From Gammaproteobacteria bacterium (GTDB taxonomy: Bacteria > Pseudomonadota > Gammaproteobacteria > Pseudomonadales > Pseudohongiellaceae): 64,000 nucleotides of DNA. The translations under genes were made by a program, and so were the position numbers. Position 1 is the stretch's first letter. Each line of letters opens with the position of its first letter. The stretch lies in NCBI GenBank assembly GCA_018661465.1, contig JABJIC010000022.1, positions 1 through 64,000 of the forward strand, read 5' to 3'. The notes below the pieces were generated by a model. It was not told where the DNA came from. It made no database searches and saw nothing but the letters and a program-made list of their open reading frames with translations. Shown piece by piece: positions 52,907 through 64,000 of the stretch.

Positions 52907-54985
52907 ATGTCCAAGCAAGATTTTTTAGTTGAATTAGGTACGGAAGAACTTCCACCCAAAGCACTGAGCAAACTCTCCAAGGCTTTCGAGACTGGAATTC
53001 TCGACGGCTTTAAAAAAGAATCTCTTAGCTTCGATAGTGTTAACCGTTTCGCAACCCCACGGCGCTTGGCAGTAATTGTCCGCGGCCTGCAAGAAAAACA
53101 AGACGATAAGAACGTTGAAAGATTTGGCCCTGCAGTTAAGGCTGCTTTTGATGGTGACGGCAACCCTACACCTGCAGCCAGTGGCTTCGCTAAATCCTGT
53201 GGAGTAGATATTTCCGAATTGGGCAGGGTCGATAAAGATGGCGTAGAAAAGCTCTCTTATTCTTCAAGCCAGGCCGGCCGAGCTGCTACGGAACTTATTC
53301 CCGGAATTGTTAACGACTCACTAACGAAGCTGCCTATTCCAAAGCGCATGCGGTGGGGAGCTTCACGTGTAGAATTCGTTCGACCCGTGCACTGGTTGGT
53401 TCTATTATTCGGTGATCAAGTAATTGATGCCAATATCCTTGGTATCGATTCCGGTCGCTGCAGTCGCGGCCACCGTTTCCATCATAATTCTGAAATTGAA
53501 ATAACTAGTCCAAGTATCTACGAGAACACTCTGGAGAGAACAGGAAAAATCATACCGGACTTTGAAAACCGAAAGGAATTAATCCGAATCCTGGTTACTG
53601 AAGAAAGTGATAAACATGAAGCTACGGCTATTATGGATGAAGATTTGCTTGATGAGGTATGCGGTCTCGTTGAATACCCCGTTGCTCTGACAGGTCATTT
53701 CGAAGATCACTTTTTAGAAGTGCCATCGGAAGCATTGATACTGGCAATGAAATCTCATCAGAAGTGTTTCAATCTCGAAGATAAGGAAGGCAATCTACTT
53801 CCTATGTTTATAACGGTCAGTAATATCCGCAGTAATGATCCTGCCCAGGTTATTGAAGGCAATGAGAGAGTCATTCGACCTCGTCTCGCCGATGCCCGGT
53901 TTTTCTTCGAAACAGACAAGAAGAATAAGCTCGAGGACAATCTTGAACAGCTAAAGAAGGTAGTCTTCCAGGCAAAGCTTGGAACCGTGTTCGAGCGCAG
54001 CGAGAGAGTCGCTAGCCTAGCTAGTTCTATTGCCAAGTCTCTAGGCGAGAACGAAGAGTATTGTCAGCGAGCAGCTATGCTATCCAAGTGTGATCTCGTC
54101 ACTAATATGGTTGGTGAGTTCGCTGACCTACAGGGCTTGATGGGTTACTACTATGCTTTGAATGATGGCGAGCCTGAAGAAGTCGCCAAGGCCATCAATG
54201 AGCAATACATGCCACGTTTCTCGGGCGATAAACTACCCTCTAGTGCTACCGGCGGCATTCTTGCAATGGCCGATAAGCTTGATTCAATTGTCGGTCTATT
54301 TGCCATAGGCCAACCCCCCACTGGCTCCAAAGACCCCTTTGCCCTGCGTCGTTCTGCTATTGGCTTATTGCGGATAATGGTAGAAAAGCAGGTGGATCTG
54401 GACGTGATGGACTGCATCAACACTTCATTGGCGGGTTTTAAAGGCATCGATATTGCTGATGATACGGCCGCGAATGTATTCGACTTTCTTCTGGAAAGAT
54501 TCCGCGCGTGGTATATGGACGAAGGCATTTCCAGTAATGTGTTCCAGTCTGTAATGGCTCTTAAGCCGAGGCGACCTTTAGACTTTCATAAGCGCATTCT
54601 CGCTGTTCACAATTTTTCCCAACTCGATCAAGCCGATTCCCTGGCTTCCGCTAATAAGCGCGTGTCGAACCTGCTATCCAAGCAAGAAGATTCTGCTACG
54701 GAACAAAACATTGATACATCTCTTTTCCAAGAAGATGCCGAGAAGTCATTAGTGGCGGCCCTGCAACAAAAAGAGTTAGATGTGGCTCCTTTATTTGAAG
54801 CAGGGGATTACACCGCTGGTCTTGAAACCTTAGCTGAGCTTCGCCAGAGTGTAGATGAGTTCTTCGACAAGGTTTTAGTCATGTGCGAAGACCAGAATTT
54901 GAAGAATAACCGAATTGCTATATTGCAGCGTTTAAGATCTGTGTTTCTTCAAGCTGCCGACATCTCCTATTTACATAGCAAGTAA
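52907..54985 (+). CDS. glyS: Glycyl-tRNA synthetase beta subunit
   Basis: A 692-residue beta subunit that binds tRNA and completes the alpha2-beta2 enzyme. Typical blocks are DFLVELGTEELPPKALSKLS at the start, the region KRMRWGASRVEFVRPVHWLV, RFHHNSEIEI, LADARFFFETDKK and the C-terminal anticodon-binding-like domain (VMCEDQNLKNNRIAILQRL). Length is normal. It is followed after 23 bp by gmhB in the same direction. Confidence 0.97.
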   Translation: MSKQDFLVELGTEELPPKALSKLSKAFETGILDGFKKESLSFDSVNRFATPRRLAVIVRGLQEKQDDKNVERFGPAVKAAFDGDGNPTPAASGFAKSCGVDISELGRVDKDGVEKLSYSSSQAGRAATELIPGIVNDSLTKLPIPKRMRWGASRVEFVRPVHWLVLLFGDQVIDANILGIDSGRCSRGHRFHHNSEIEITSPSIYENTLERTGKIIPDFENRKELIRILVTEESDKHEATAIMDEDLLDEVCGLVEYPVALTGHFEDHFLEVPSEALILAMKSHQKCFNLEDKEGNLLPMFITVSNIRSNDPAQVIEGNERVIRPRLADARFFFETDKKNKLEDNLEQLKKVVFQAKLGTVFERSERVASLASSIAKSLGENEEYCQRAAMLSKCDLVTNMVGEFADLQGLMGYYYALNDGEPEEVAKAINEQYMPRFSGDKLPSSATGGILAMADKLDSIVGLFAIGQPPTGSKDPFALRRSAIGLLRIMVEKQVDLDVMDCINTSLAGFKGIDIADDTAANVFDFLLERFRAWYMDEGISSNVFQSVMALKPRRPLDFHKRILAVHNFSQLDQADSLASANKRVSNLLSKQEDSATEQNIDTSLFQEDAEKSLVAALQQKELDVAPLFEAGDYTAGLETLAELRQSVDEFFDKVLVMCEDQNLKNNRIAILQRLRSVFLQAADISYLHSK

Positions 54986-55008
54986 CAAAAAGGACAAAGT
55001 GATTCACC

Positions 55009-55557
55009 GTGAAAGTAGTCGTATTAGACAGAGATGGCGTTATCAATCAAGACTCCCCCGACTATGTTAAATCTGAGGATGAGTGGATAGCTATTCCGGG
55101 CAGTATCGAAGCCATCGCTTCTCTAAGCAATGCAGGGTATAAGATTGCGGTGGCCACAAACCAATCCGGCCTTGGTCGCAAATTATTTGATGAATTCGCG
55201 CTTGCCCGAATGCATCAGAAATTTTGTGGCCTGGTAGAGGAAGCGGGCGGCCAGGTTGATGGCATCTTCTTTTGTCCACACTCTCCTGACGAAGGATGCG
55301 AGTGTCGTAAACCTGGGACCGGGCTTTTGCAACAAATTGAATCGGAGTTCTCCTGCAGTTTGAAAGGACAGTATTTTGTTGGGGATAGTATGAAAGACAT
55401 ACAGGCCGCTTCGGCGTTTTCCTGTGTGCCCGTTTTAGTTCGAACCGGAAACGGCTTAGTTACAGAGAAACAATTGTCACCGGAATTATCTGCAACTTGT
55501 CTGGTTTTCGATGACCTGGCATCAGCGACCAAGCATTTGCTTTCTAATGCTAACTGA
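55009..55557 (+). CDS. gmhB: D-glycero-beta-D-manno-heptose 1,7-bisphosphate 7-phosphatase GmhB
   Basis: A 182-residue HAD phosphatase of ADP-heptose (LPS core) synthesis. It shows the nucleophile motif VVLDRDGVINQDSPDYVKS, VATNQSGLGRKLFD and the zinc loop FFCPHSPDEGCECRKPGTG. The metal motif GDSMKDIQAA comes at the end. All residues are intact. The GTG start is preceded by AAGGA. It overlaps plsC by 11 bp. Together with the LpxL-like gene it indicates an LPS-containing outer membrane. Confidence 0.94.
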   Translation: MKVVVLDRDGVINQDSPDYVKSEDEWIAIPGSIEAIASLSNAGYKIAVATNQSGLGRKLFDEFALARMHQKFCGLVEEAGGQVDGIFFCPHSPDEGCECRKPGTGLLQQIESEFSCSLKGQYFVGDSMKDIQAASAFSCVPVLVRTGNGLVTEKQLSPELSATCLVFDDLASATKHLLSNAN

Positions 55558-56281
55558 CATCATTCCTTTCATACGATCTACTTTTTTCTATCTTGGTTAC
55601 TACGTAGTTACCATTTTCACATCTCTTCTTTTTATTATCCTTTTCCCTTTGCTGCCGGAAAGGGGGCGCTACATTTTTTCTTTCTGCTGGTGTAGTTTTA
55701 TTCTGGGGTGGCTGAGAATTTGCTGCGGCGTGCGATATCAAGTTATTGGCAAGGACAAGCTGCCCAGCGATCCTCACGTGATTATTGCCAATCATCAAAG
55801 CGAATGGGAAACCATCTATTTTTACAAATTGGTTTTTCCCGTATCACCAATCCTCAAACAAGAACTTTTAAAAATTCCTTTTTGGGGTTGGGCAATGAAA
55901 TTGCAAAAGCCAATTGCTATCGACCGAAGTAAGCCAAGAGAAGCGGGTAAGTCTTTAATGACTCAAGGCGTAGCTCGACTTAAAGAAGGTCGTAGGATAT
56001 TTGTATTCCCCGAAGGAACCCGATCAAAATACGGTTCTATAAAGAGGTTTTCACGTGGGGGCGCGAAGCTTGCTATTGCCGCTGGAGTTCCCGTGGTACC
56101 AATAGCTCACAATGCAGGTTATTGCTGGCCACCAAAGCAATATATTAAACGCTCAGGTTTAATTACTGTTGTTATAGGGGATTCGGTGCCCACGGTCGGC
56201 GCAAGAGCCGATGAGCTTACCGATGATCTCGAAGGCTGGATTCGTCAAACTGTAGATTCTTTAGAAGTGCCGAAAAATTGA
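55547..56281 (+). CDS. plsC: 1-acyl-sn-glycerol-3-phosphate acyltransferase (PlsC family)
   Basis: A 244-residue membrane enzyme that acylates lysophosphatidic acid. An N-terminal helix (YYVVTIFTSLLFIILFPLL) is followed by NHQSEWETIYF (HX4E variant of the HX4D motif), IAIDRSKPREA and FPEGTRSKYGSIKRFSRGG. The ATG at 55547 overlaps gmhB by 11 bp and gives the family N-terminus. A frame from 55511 would run inside gmhB and is unlikely. In Pseudomonas a similar gene lies next to gyrB. Confidence 0.93.
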   Translation: MLTDIIPFIRSTFFYLGYYVVTIFTSLLFIILFPLLPERGRYIFSFCWCSFILGWLRICCGVRYQVIGKDKLPSDPHVIIANHQSEWETIYFYKLVFPVSPILKQELLKIPFWGWAMKLQKPIAIDRSKPREAGKSLMTQGVARLKEGRRIFVFPEGTRSKYGSIKRFSRGGAKLAIAAGVPVVPIAHNAGYCWPPKQYIKRSGLITVVIGDSVPTVGARADELTDDLEGWIRQTVDSLEVPKN

Positions 56282-56315
56282 GCCTGGGGCTTAGTTCCAG
56301 GCTCTCTTTACTTTT
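56281..56315 (+). terminator. Probable terminator after plsC
   Basis: The stem AGCCTGG / CCAGGCT (56281-56287 and 56297-56303, loop of 9) is followed by the pyrimidine-rich CTCTTTACTTTTT. The T tract is interrupted, so efficiency is uncertain. Confidence 0.6.
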
Positions 56316-56434
56316 TATCTCTTCCAATCCTTCCAATCTCTTCTGCTCAGTCCGAGCATCGTTGGAACTCGAGCCTATCAGCCGTAAACTATTTCTGTTC
56401 AAGAGCCAAAAGGCTTGAAGCCATTGATTATTAC

Positions 56435-58882
<2,448 letters not shown>

Positions 58883-58940
58883 TCATCATCAGGCTAAAGC
58901 CTGTTCCACTACCCCTAATATCGGATAAATTGATTAAAAA

Positions 58941-60023
58941 TCAAGTCCTTATTATACCATGTTCCACGTGGAACTTCGTCATATCCAGTGGGCTGGAGAT
59001 ACAATCCAGCACATTATCGACTTCCACGGTCGTTATAAACAATTGGGCGCCCAAGGACAGTAGCTCAGCAAAAACCGAGGACCGGTTTTCAAAATCGAGC
59101 TCTGACGGAAGGTCATCCACCAAGTAAATGCATTTTCGATCTAGCGCATCACTCAATAACACTCCTTGGGCAATTTTCATCGCACTGACCAAAATCTTTT
59201 GTTGTCCCCTTGAGAAGATATCGACGGCTCGAGACTTCCCCAACATGACATCCACATCTGCCCGGTGGGGCCCATTTTGAGTCGCACCATAGCGAATGTC
59301 TGTTTGGCGCCCGACCGCCAGAATCTCGTCCAAGGTCCTATCGAAATCCCAACCCCTCTGATAAGTAAGCACTAGCTCTTCAATTTGGGTTCCCCCTAGG
59401 GATTCATAAACTTTACGAAAAGCCGAATTGAAATCATGGAAATAGGCCTTTCTCAGTTCATCAACTTCTTCCGCGAAAATACAAAGCTCTCTGTCCCAGG
59501 CTTCCAATTGGTCTACATCGAGCCTTGACTGCTTTAATAGATGATTTCGATTAGCAATAGCTTTTCGGGAGTTTCTCCAGCTAGAGACAAAATTTGGTTC
59601 CACGTGGAACACTCCCCAATCCAGAAACCGCCGTCTGGACTTTGGGCCACCCTCTAATAGTAGAAAGGAATTCGAATCCAGAACTTGCACCGGTAACTCT
59701 CGAGCAACTGTCTCCCAATTCTTTTGGTTCTCGTTCTGGTATCTGAGCTGATGGTTTTTCCTTCTCGATTTCGAAAGACCAATATGCTGCCCGCCAGAAA
59801 GCTCGGCATAAACAACAGCCTCTTCGTCACCATGCCTAATTAGGGGATCAAGTTTACTACTACGGAAAGATCTTCCCGATGCCAACAAATGGATAGACTC
59901 CAATACGCTGGTTTTTCCACTGCCATTCTCTCCGTATAGAAGATTAACCCCAGAGGATGGCTCCATCAATGCGGATGCAATGTTTCTAACTGAAGAAATA
60001 TCCAACCTGCTTATGCAGCTCAT
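58941..60023 (-). CDS. recF: DNA replication and repair protein RecF
   Basis: A 360-residue SMC-like ATPase that loads RecA at gaps. Walker A is YGENGSGKTSVLESIHLLAS, signature FSRGQQKILVSAMKIAQGVL and Walker B YLVDDLPSELD. The protein contains FHVEP (near residue 140) and FHVEH (near the C-terminus), encoded by the two parS-like palindromes in this gene. It lies between dnaN (54 bp) and gyrB (73 bp), the conserved origin order. Confidence 0.95.
   Translation of the reverse strand: MSCISRLDISSVRNIASALMEPSSGVNLLYGENGSGKTSVLESIHLLASGRSFRSSKLDPLIRHGDEEAVVYAELSGGQHIGLSKSRRKNHQLRYQNENQKNWETVARELPVQVLDSNSFLLLEGGPKSRRRFLDWGVFHVEPNFVSSWRNSRKAIANRNHLLKQSRLDVDQLEAWDRELCIFAEEVDELRKAYFHDFNSAFRKVYESLGGTQIEELVLTYQRGWDFDRTLDEILAVGRQTDIRYGATQNGPHRADVDVMLGKSRAVDIFSRGQQKILVSAMKIAQGVLLSDALDRKCIYLVDDLPSELDFENRSSVFAELLSLGAQLFITTVEVDNVLDCISSPLDMTKFHVEHGIIRT
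58960..58975. promoter_or_regulatory. parS-like ParB-binding site 1
   Basis: TGTTCCACGTGGAACT matches the Pseudomonas parS sequence TGTTCCACGTGGAACA/C at 15 of 16 positions. It lies at the 3' end of recF, about 4 kb from oriC, where parS sites are expected. Confidence 0.8.
59596..59611. promoter_or_regulatory. parS-like ParB-binding site 2
   Basis: GGTTCCACGTGGAACA (reverse complement TGTTCCACGTGGAACC) equals a known P. aeruginosa parS form. It lies within recF, 636 bp from site 1. Confidence 0.82.
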
Positions 60024-60077
60024 GGGTTTTCAACCCTTCAATGAGGAAGAATGCTGTGAATACTTACTCACTGCCAT

Positions 60078-61181
60078 CTAAAGCCGCATGGGCATTACGA
60101 CATAGAGGGCATCGCTTCCTTCTTCAGCCTCTATTAATGCGCTGCTATTTGGGTCCGATAGCGTAATCCGGGCCTTTTTGCTACTTAGAGTGGAAAGCAC
60201 GTCGATGAGATAACTGACGTTAAAACCAATTTCCAGGGAATCGCCTTCGTATTCAACAGAAACAACTTCTTCTGCTTCTTCCTGCTCTGGGTTATTGGCA
60301 AGGATCTTAAGCTCTCCATTGGAGAGCATTACCCTAACCCCGCGATACTTCTCATTTGAAAGAATGGCGGCCCTGGAGAATGCCTGTCTCAATTCCTGGC
60401 ACTCACCTATTAATACTTTATTTCCACCCTTCGGTAGCACACGGTTATAGTCAGGGAATTTTCCATCAACTAGCTTAGATGTAAATGTCACCGCTGGGAC
60501 TTTTGCTCGAATATGGTTTTGACCAAAGGTCAGCGTAATTTCACCTTGCTCATCGCCGAGCAAACGACTGAGTTCCAGAATGCCCTTTCTTGGTAGTATG
60601 AGTTGCTGCACATCGTTTATGGGGTTATCCATATTCAATGTTTCCATGGCCAGTCGATGGCCATCGGTTGCTACTACTCGAAGAAAGTCAGGCGCTACTT
60701 CGAATAACATGCCATTGAGGTAATAACGAACGTCTTGTTGAGCCATGGCGAAGCTTGTGCTTTCCAATAACTCATGGAGCTTGGCTTGAGAAATACTCAG
60801 GGAAAAAGTATCTGGCTCTTCATCAACACTAGGGAATTCGCTAGCTGGCAGGGTAGTAAGTGTATACCTGCTTCTACCGGATTTGAGAGTTAGTTTATTG
60901 TCGCTTAGTGAAAACTCAACATTGGCATCGTCCGCCAGGGACTTACAGATATCCAATAGTTTCCGAGCTGGAACGGTGACGGCACCGGCTTCATGAGCCT
61001 GGTCTACTGGAACCCGACCAATAAGTTCTACCTCGAGATCTGTGCCTGTGAGTGAAAGCTCACTACCGTCCAAAACCATCAAAACGTTGGACAAAACCGG
61101 AAGTGTTTGCCGTCTCTCAACAACACCGCTAACCATTTGCAAAGGCTTTAGCAGAGCCTCTCGTGAAATTACAAAGTGCAT
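60078..61181 (-). CDS. dnaN: DNA polymerase III beta subunit (sliding clamp)
   Basis: A 367-residue clamp protein made of three repeated domains, starting MHFVISREALLKPLQMVSGV and ending with DALYVVMPMRL, the family signature end. It contains VVATDGHRLAMETL in domain II and YRGVRVMLSNGELKILANNP in domain III. It tethers polymerase III to DNA. It follows dnaA by 50 bp. Confidence 0.98.
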   Translation of the reverse strand: MHFVISREALLKPLQMVSGVVERRQTLPVLSNVLMVLDGSELSLTGTDLEVELIGRVPVDQAHEAGAVTVPARKLLDICKSLADDANVEFSLSDNKLTLKSGRSRYTLTTLPASEFPSVDEEPDTFSLSISQAKLHELLESTSFAMAQQDVRYYLNGMLFEVAPDFLRVVATDGHRLAMETLNMDNPINDVQQLILPRKGILELSRLLGDEQGEITLTFGQNHIRAKVPAVTFTSKLVDGKFPDYNRVLPKGGNKVLIGECQELRQAFSRAAILSNEKYRGVRVMLSNGELKILANNPEQEEAEEVVSVEYEGDSLEIGFNVSYLIDVLSTLSSKKARITLSDPNSSALIEAEEGSDALYVVMPMRL

Positions 61182-61231
61182 TAATCTGTCCTATATTAGT
61201 CCAATATTTATCAATACATGCCCGGATCGCG

Positions 61232-62830
61232 CTAGCTTGAGAGCGATCGAAGCAGATTATTGTAGTCTTCCTGTATATCAATCGAGCTATGGCGAAGCTT
61301 CTTAACTTGCTTGCAGGCGTGAAGTACCGTGGTGTGGTCTCTTCCACCGAAAGCATCTCCGATCTCCGGCAAGCTATGGTTTGTCAGCTCTTTCGACAAG
61401 CTCATGGCGACCTGTCTTGGTCTTGCTATGGATCGATTGCGCCGCTTTGACAACATGTCGGCCATCTTGATTTTGTAGTACTCGGCAACAGAGCGCTGAA
61501 TATTGTCTATGGTTACCAATTTATCCTGAAGCGCAAAGAGATCACGAAGCGCTTCTTTAATAAGATCGAGGTCGATCTTCTCTCCCTTAAAATCGGCGTG
61601 AGCGATCACTCTCTTCAAGGCGCCCTCCAACTCTCGAACATTAGAGCGAAGGCGTTGAGCAATAAACATAGCTGCATCATTTGGAAGATCTACATTACTG
61701 AGCGCCGCCTTATTCATCAGGATCGCCGCTCTCGTTTCGAGTTCCGGTGGCTCCACAGCAACAGTTAGCCCCCAGCCAAAACGAGACTTCAGCCTCTCTT
61801 CCAGCCCATTAATTTCCTTATGGTAACGATCACAGGTGAGAATGATCTGCTGACCACCCTCCAAGAGCGCATTAAAAGTATGGAAGAATTCTTCCTGGGA
61901 ACGTTCCTTGCCGGCAAAAAACTGAATATCATCAATCAATAGAGCATCTACGGATCGATAAAATCGCTTAAATTCATTTATCGCGTTCAGCTGCAATGCG
62001 TTAACCATAGTGGCAACAAATGTTTCTGAATGCAGATACACCACTTTTGCATCTGGCTTTTTGGCTACAAGATAATTGCCAATAGCATGCATTAAGTGAG
62101 TCTTTCCTAACCCCACCCCTCCATATATAAAGAGGGGGTTGTAGGCATAGCCTGGATTTTCCGCAACCTGCATTGCTGCCGCTCTAGCCAGTTGGTTTGA
62201 TTTACCCTCAATGAAATTATCGAATGTGTTTTCCGTGTTCAGAGCGCCGCGGTGCTTCAGCTTGCCTTCAATAATGATATCCACATTGCGCTGCTTATTG
62301 GCCATGCCCGGCCGAAGCCTTAGGGCGGCAGGTGGCGAGCGCGGTACTTCCAGCAATGATGGTTGCCCAGTAAGAACTGCCTCACTGTGCTTACTGGTGC
62401 TTGAATTGTTTTGCTTAGATTCCTGTGCTTGGTGTTCCGGCAAATAGATCTCTGGGTTCTGTGGGATAGGATCGAGTTTTGAAGACCCCTGCCCTGAAGG
62501 GTTTTGAACCAAAGGCCTTTGTTCTTGCCGCTCTTGCTGTTGGGACACTTGGCCTAAAGAAGGAGGACTGGAAACAGAATAAGGCTGGGGATTCGAAGCG
62601 ACTTCCAGGCTAACGCTTAGCGGAACCGAATGTTCATCGGCAATAATTTCCTGAATACGACCCAAAAATTTTCCTTTGACCCAGTCCTGGATAAATCGAT
62701 TTGGCGCAAATATTCGCAATTTATCAGATTCCAGCGTCACTTGAAGTGGTCTTATCCAAGTATTAAATTGCTGAGAAGGAAGCTCTGCTTTTAAGCAGTC
62801 AATACACGTTTGCCAGATCTCTGTTACCAC
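61232..62830 (-). CDS. dnaA: Chromosomal replication initiator DnaA
   Basis: A 532-residue AAA+ initiator. Domain I (1-85: [20 protein letters not shown]) is followed by a long Gln/Ser/Pro-rich domain II linker (about 90-195), longer than in E. coli (467 residues total). Domain III has Walker [20 protein letters not shown] and Walker [21 protein letters not shown]. Domain IV has the DnaA-box helix [15 protein letters not shown]. The GTG start is preceded by AGGA. It initiates replication at the adjacent oriC. Confidence 0.98.
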   Translation of the reverse strand: MVTEIWQTCIDCLKAELPSQQFNTWIRPLQVTLESDKLRIFAPNRFIQDWVKGKFLGRIQEIIADEHSVPLSVSLEVASNPQPYSVSSPPSLGQVSQQQERQEQRPLVQNPSGQGSSKLDPIPQNPEIYLPEHQAQESKQNNSSTSKHSEAVLTGQPSLLEVPRSPPAALRLRPGMANKQRNVDIIIEGKLKHRGALNTENTFDNFIEGKSNQLARAAAMQVAENPGYAYNPLFIYGGVGLGKTHLMHAIGNYLVAKKPDAKVVYLHSETFVATMVNALQLNAINEFKRFYRSVDALLIDDIQFFAGKERSQEEFFHTFNALLEGGQQIILTCDRYHKEINGLEERLKSRFGWGLTVAVEPPELETRAAILMNKAALSNVDLPNDAAMFIAQRLRSNVRELEGALKRVIAHADFKGEKIDLDLIKEALRDLFALQDKLVTIDNIQRSVAEYYKIKMADMLSKRRNRSIARPRQVAMSLSKELTNHSLPEIGDAFGGRDHTTVLHACKQVKKLRHSSIDIQEDYNNLLRSLSS

Positions 62831-63172
62831 TTTTCCTACCCGAATCTCTATAATGTTGATAAATCAGGGGGCAATTCTAACCACAGGCTCGACACTTATC
62901 CACTGATCTAAAGGCCAAAATATGGTTTTTTCATCTCTTTTTTTATTGTTATTTATCAAAGAGTTAAAATGATTTTTCTGGAAAAACCCGAGAGAAAAAA
63001 TACATTTAATTCACAGATATACAAGCGGGCTGTGAATTAAAAGCTGTGGATAAGTTGTTATTAACAATTGGATCAAATTTTCAGATAAAAATGCCTCTGT
63101 TAGAAGAAAAATAATTGTGCTGAATTGGAACATTCACTTTCATAATTCGTTGCAACTTGTGGGTAAACCATC
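62831..63172. other. oriC: Chromosomal replication origin oriC (predicted)
   Basis: The dnaA-rpmH intergenic region. It holds DnaA-box-like 9-mers at 62854-62862 (TTATCAACA, minus), 62896-62904 (TTATCCACT, plus), 63045-63053 (perfect TTATCCACA, minus) and 63158-63166 (TTACCCACA, minus). An AT-rich stretch at 62926-62981 is a candidate unwinding element. Gene context dnaA / rpmH supports the call. The exact boundaries are not defined. Confidence 0.78.
63045..63053 (-). promoter_or_regulatory. Consensus DnaA box
   Basis: The reverse complement is TTATCCACA, a perfect high-affinity DnaA box, in the dnaA-rpmH intergenic region. Confidence 0.85.
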
Positions 63173-63178
63173 TAGAAT
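63150..63178 (+). promoter_or_regulatory. rpmH-rnpA promoter candidate overlapping a DnaA-like box
   Basis: TTGCAA (63150-63155), a 17-bp spacer and TAGAAT (63173-63178) form a sigma70-type promoter about 60 bp before rpmH. The spacer contains TGTGGGTAA (63158-63166), reverse complement of the DnaA-box variant TTACCCACA. Confidence 0.65.
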
Positions 63179-63241
63179 TCGCGCTCCTTTTTGGAACCGA
63201 TCTAGAAGTTCGGTTTATGATTGAAAAGCCGGATTACCCTT

Positions 63242-63376
63242 ATGAAAAGAACATTTCAACCAAGCGTTTTAAAGCGAGCTCGTACTCACGGGTTTAGAGC
63301 ACGTATGTCCACAAAAGGTGGTCGTCTGGTAATTAAGAGACGACGAGCCAAGGGACGCGCCAAGCTCTCAGCATAA
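63242..63376 (+). CDS. rpmH: 50S ribosomal protein L34
   Basis: A 44-residue basic protein beginning [20 protein letters not shown] and ending KGRAKLSA, with the family core [18 protein letters not shown]. It is a component of the 50S subunit near the exit tunnel. The leader upstream of the ATG can form a small stem AACCGA / TCGGTT (63195-63200 and 63210-63215). It is the first gene of the rpmH-rnpA-yidD run, divergent from dnaA across oriC. Confidence 0.98.
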   Translation: MKRTFQPSVLKRARTHGFRARMSTKGGRLVIKRRRAKGRAKLSA

Positions 63377-63471
63377 GTCTCAGTTTTCTCCCTGAATCAC
63401 TATTGATAGAAGCCCATTGGCTAATTCTAACGGCCAGTGTATCGGATAAGAAGACAGAGAGAGAGTGCCTC

Positions 63472-63840
63472 GTGGCTGATTACGGCTTTCCCAAGACAAC
63501 TCGTCTGCTTAGTGCAGAAGACTACAAAGCTGTTTTCTCCAATTCCCAGTTCAAAGCATCCTGTCGCCACATTCTTGTGCTCGCGATTAGTAACGATTGC
63601 CAGCATTCCCGACTGGGCCTGGTCATCGCCAAGAAACATATTTCCAAGGCTGTACAAAGAAACAAAGTGAAGCGGATTATTCGTGATTCCTTTCGTCTTC
63701 ATCAGGACACGTTGGCCGGCCTGGATTTAGTTGTGCTAGCAAGAAAAGATGCTGATAAACTAGGCAACCCCCAGCTTCGGGACAAGATACAGAAGTTGTG
63801 GAAAGAGCTTGCTGACAAACTAGCGAGAGCAAATAACTAA
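63472..63840 (+). CDS. rnpA: Ribonuclease P protein component
   Basis: A 122-residue basic protein that assists RNase P RNA in 5' tRNA processing. It begins ADYGFPKTTRLLSAEDYKAV and contains the RNR-type motif HISKAVQRNKVKRIIRDSFR with LGLVIAKK before it. I chose the GTG at 63472, which fits the family N-terminus and follows a purine-rich AGAGAGAGAG. A frame from TTG 63403 would add 23 residues without homologous character. It is about 95 bp after rpmH. Confidence 0.93.
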   Translation: MADYGFPKTTRLLSAEDYKAVFSNSQFKASCRHILVLAISNDCQHSRLGLVIAKKHISKAVQRNKVKRIIRDSFRLHQDTLAGLDLVVLARKDADKLGNPQLRDKIQKLWKELADKLARANN

Positions 63841-63888
63841 CAAAGCCTGAGCCCAGGTTTTCCAACAAGGCACAAAGTAAAACGACTT

Positions 63889-64000
63889 ATGTTAGATAAA
63901 ATGCTAATTCGATTAATCGAGGCGTATCAATCCAGCCTAAGTCTTTTCATTGGTAACCAGTGCCGTTTCTATCCTACTTGCTCGCAATACACTAAAGAAG
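63889..64000 (+). CDS. yidD: Membrane protein insertion efficiency factor YidD (partial)
   Basis: The frame opens at ATG 63889 and runs off the window. The 37 visible residues begin MLDKMLIRLIEAYQSSLSLF and continue with CRFYPTCSQYTKE, the YidD (UPF0161) signature with its CxxYPTCS motif. YidD acts with the insertase YidC, whose gene is expected just beyond the edge. Order rpmH-rnpA-yidD is the conserved origin arrangement. Confidence 0.9.
   Translation, partial: MLDKMLIRLIEAYQSSLSLFIGNQCRFYPTCSQYTKE

Overview
The window looks like the origin-proximal part of a gammaproteobacterial chromosome, probably a free-living marine relative of Pseudomonas/Cellvibrio-type bacteria. This rests on the gene set and order: rpmH-rnpA-yidD diverge from dnaA-dnaN-recF-gyrB across an AT-rich oriC, and the block plsC-gmhB-glyS-glyQ, lpxL-like, trkA, rsmB-fmt-def, LysM gene, dprA, tsaC, hemF, aroE resembles the Pseudomonas origin region as I remember it. 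Two parS-like palindromes lie inside recF. No rRNA, tRNA, CRISPR array, prophage or insertion sequence was seen.

Layout. 0-9 kb: a partial CHASE2-domain gene and a FecR-domain gene (minus strand) diverge from a Crp/Fnr-family regulator, with a CRP-like half-site palindrome between them. A three-gene type I secretion operon (PrtD-like ABC transporter, HlyD-like adaptor, TolC-like channel) follows, with an unrecognised fourth gene. 8.6-12.4 kb: a small envelope polysaccharide cluster (PIG-L deacetylase, Wzm/Wzt-like ABC exporter, and a phytanoyl-CoA dioxygenase gene broken at a nine-G tract). 12.5-22.8 kb: a type II secretion operon in the order L-M-E-F-D-G-H-I-J-K, with no recognisable gspC or gspN. 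23-33 kb: dsbA, a cytochrome c4, engB, polA, a znuA/znuCB zinc uptake locus, sco and cyoE. 34-39 kb: a cytochrome c oxidase operon whose subunit II carries two fused cytochrome c domains, followed by two subunit III-like genes and a subunit IV. 39-45 kb: aroE, hemF, tsaC, purE, dprA and a LysM gene split by a one-base frameshift. 45-64 kb: def-fmt-rsmB-trkA-trkH, an LpxL-like acyltransferase, glyQS-gmhB-plsC, and the gyrB-recF-dnaN-dnaA / oriC / rpmH-rnpA-yidD origin block.

How the parts work together. The sco, cyoE, hemF, cytochrome c4 and caa3-type oxidase genes form an aerobic respiration group in which copper, heme and electron delivery sit close together. DsbA next to the T2SS fits export of disulfide-containing proteins. 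The type I system, the type II system and the Wzm/Wzt exporter give three separate export routes in the first 23 kb.

Most unusual signals: (1) DNA polymerase I has lost three of the four carboxylates of its 3'-5' exonuclease site. (2) Short tandem repeats and homopolymers sit at gene starts and ends (an octamer at the hlyD-like start, a heptamer between wzt and the dioxygenase gene, a 9-G tract inside that gene) and could act as contingency loci. (3) Large perfect inverted repeats lie between engB and polA and at the znuA/znuC divergence. (4) Two genes are broken at G/C runs, which could be biology or sequencing error.
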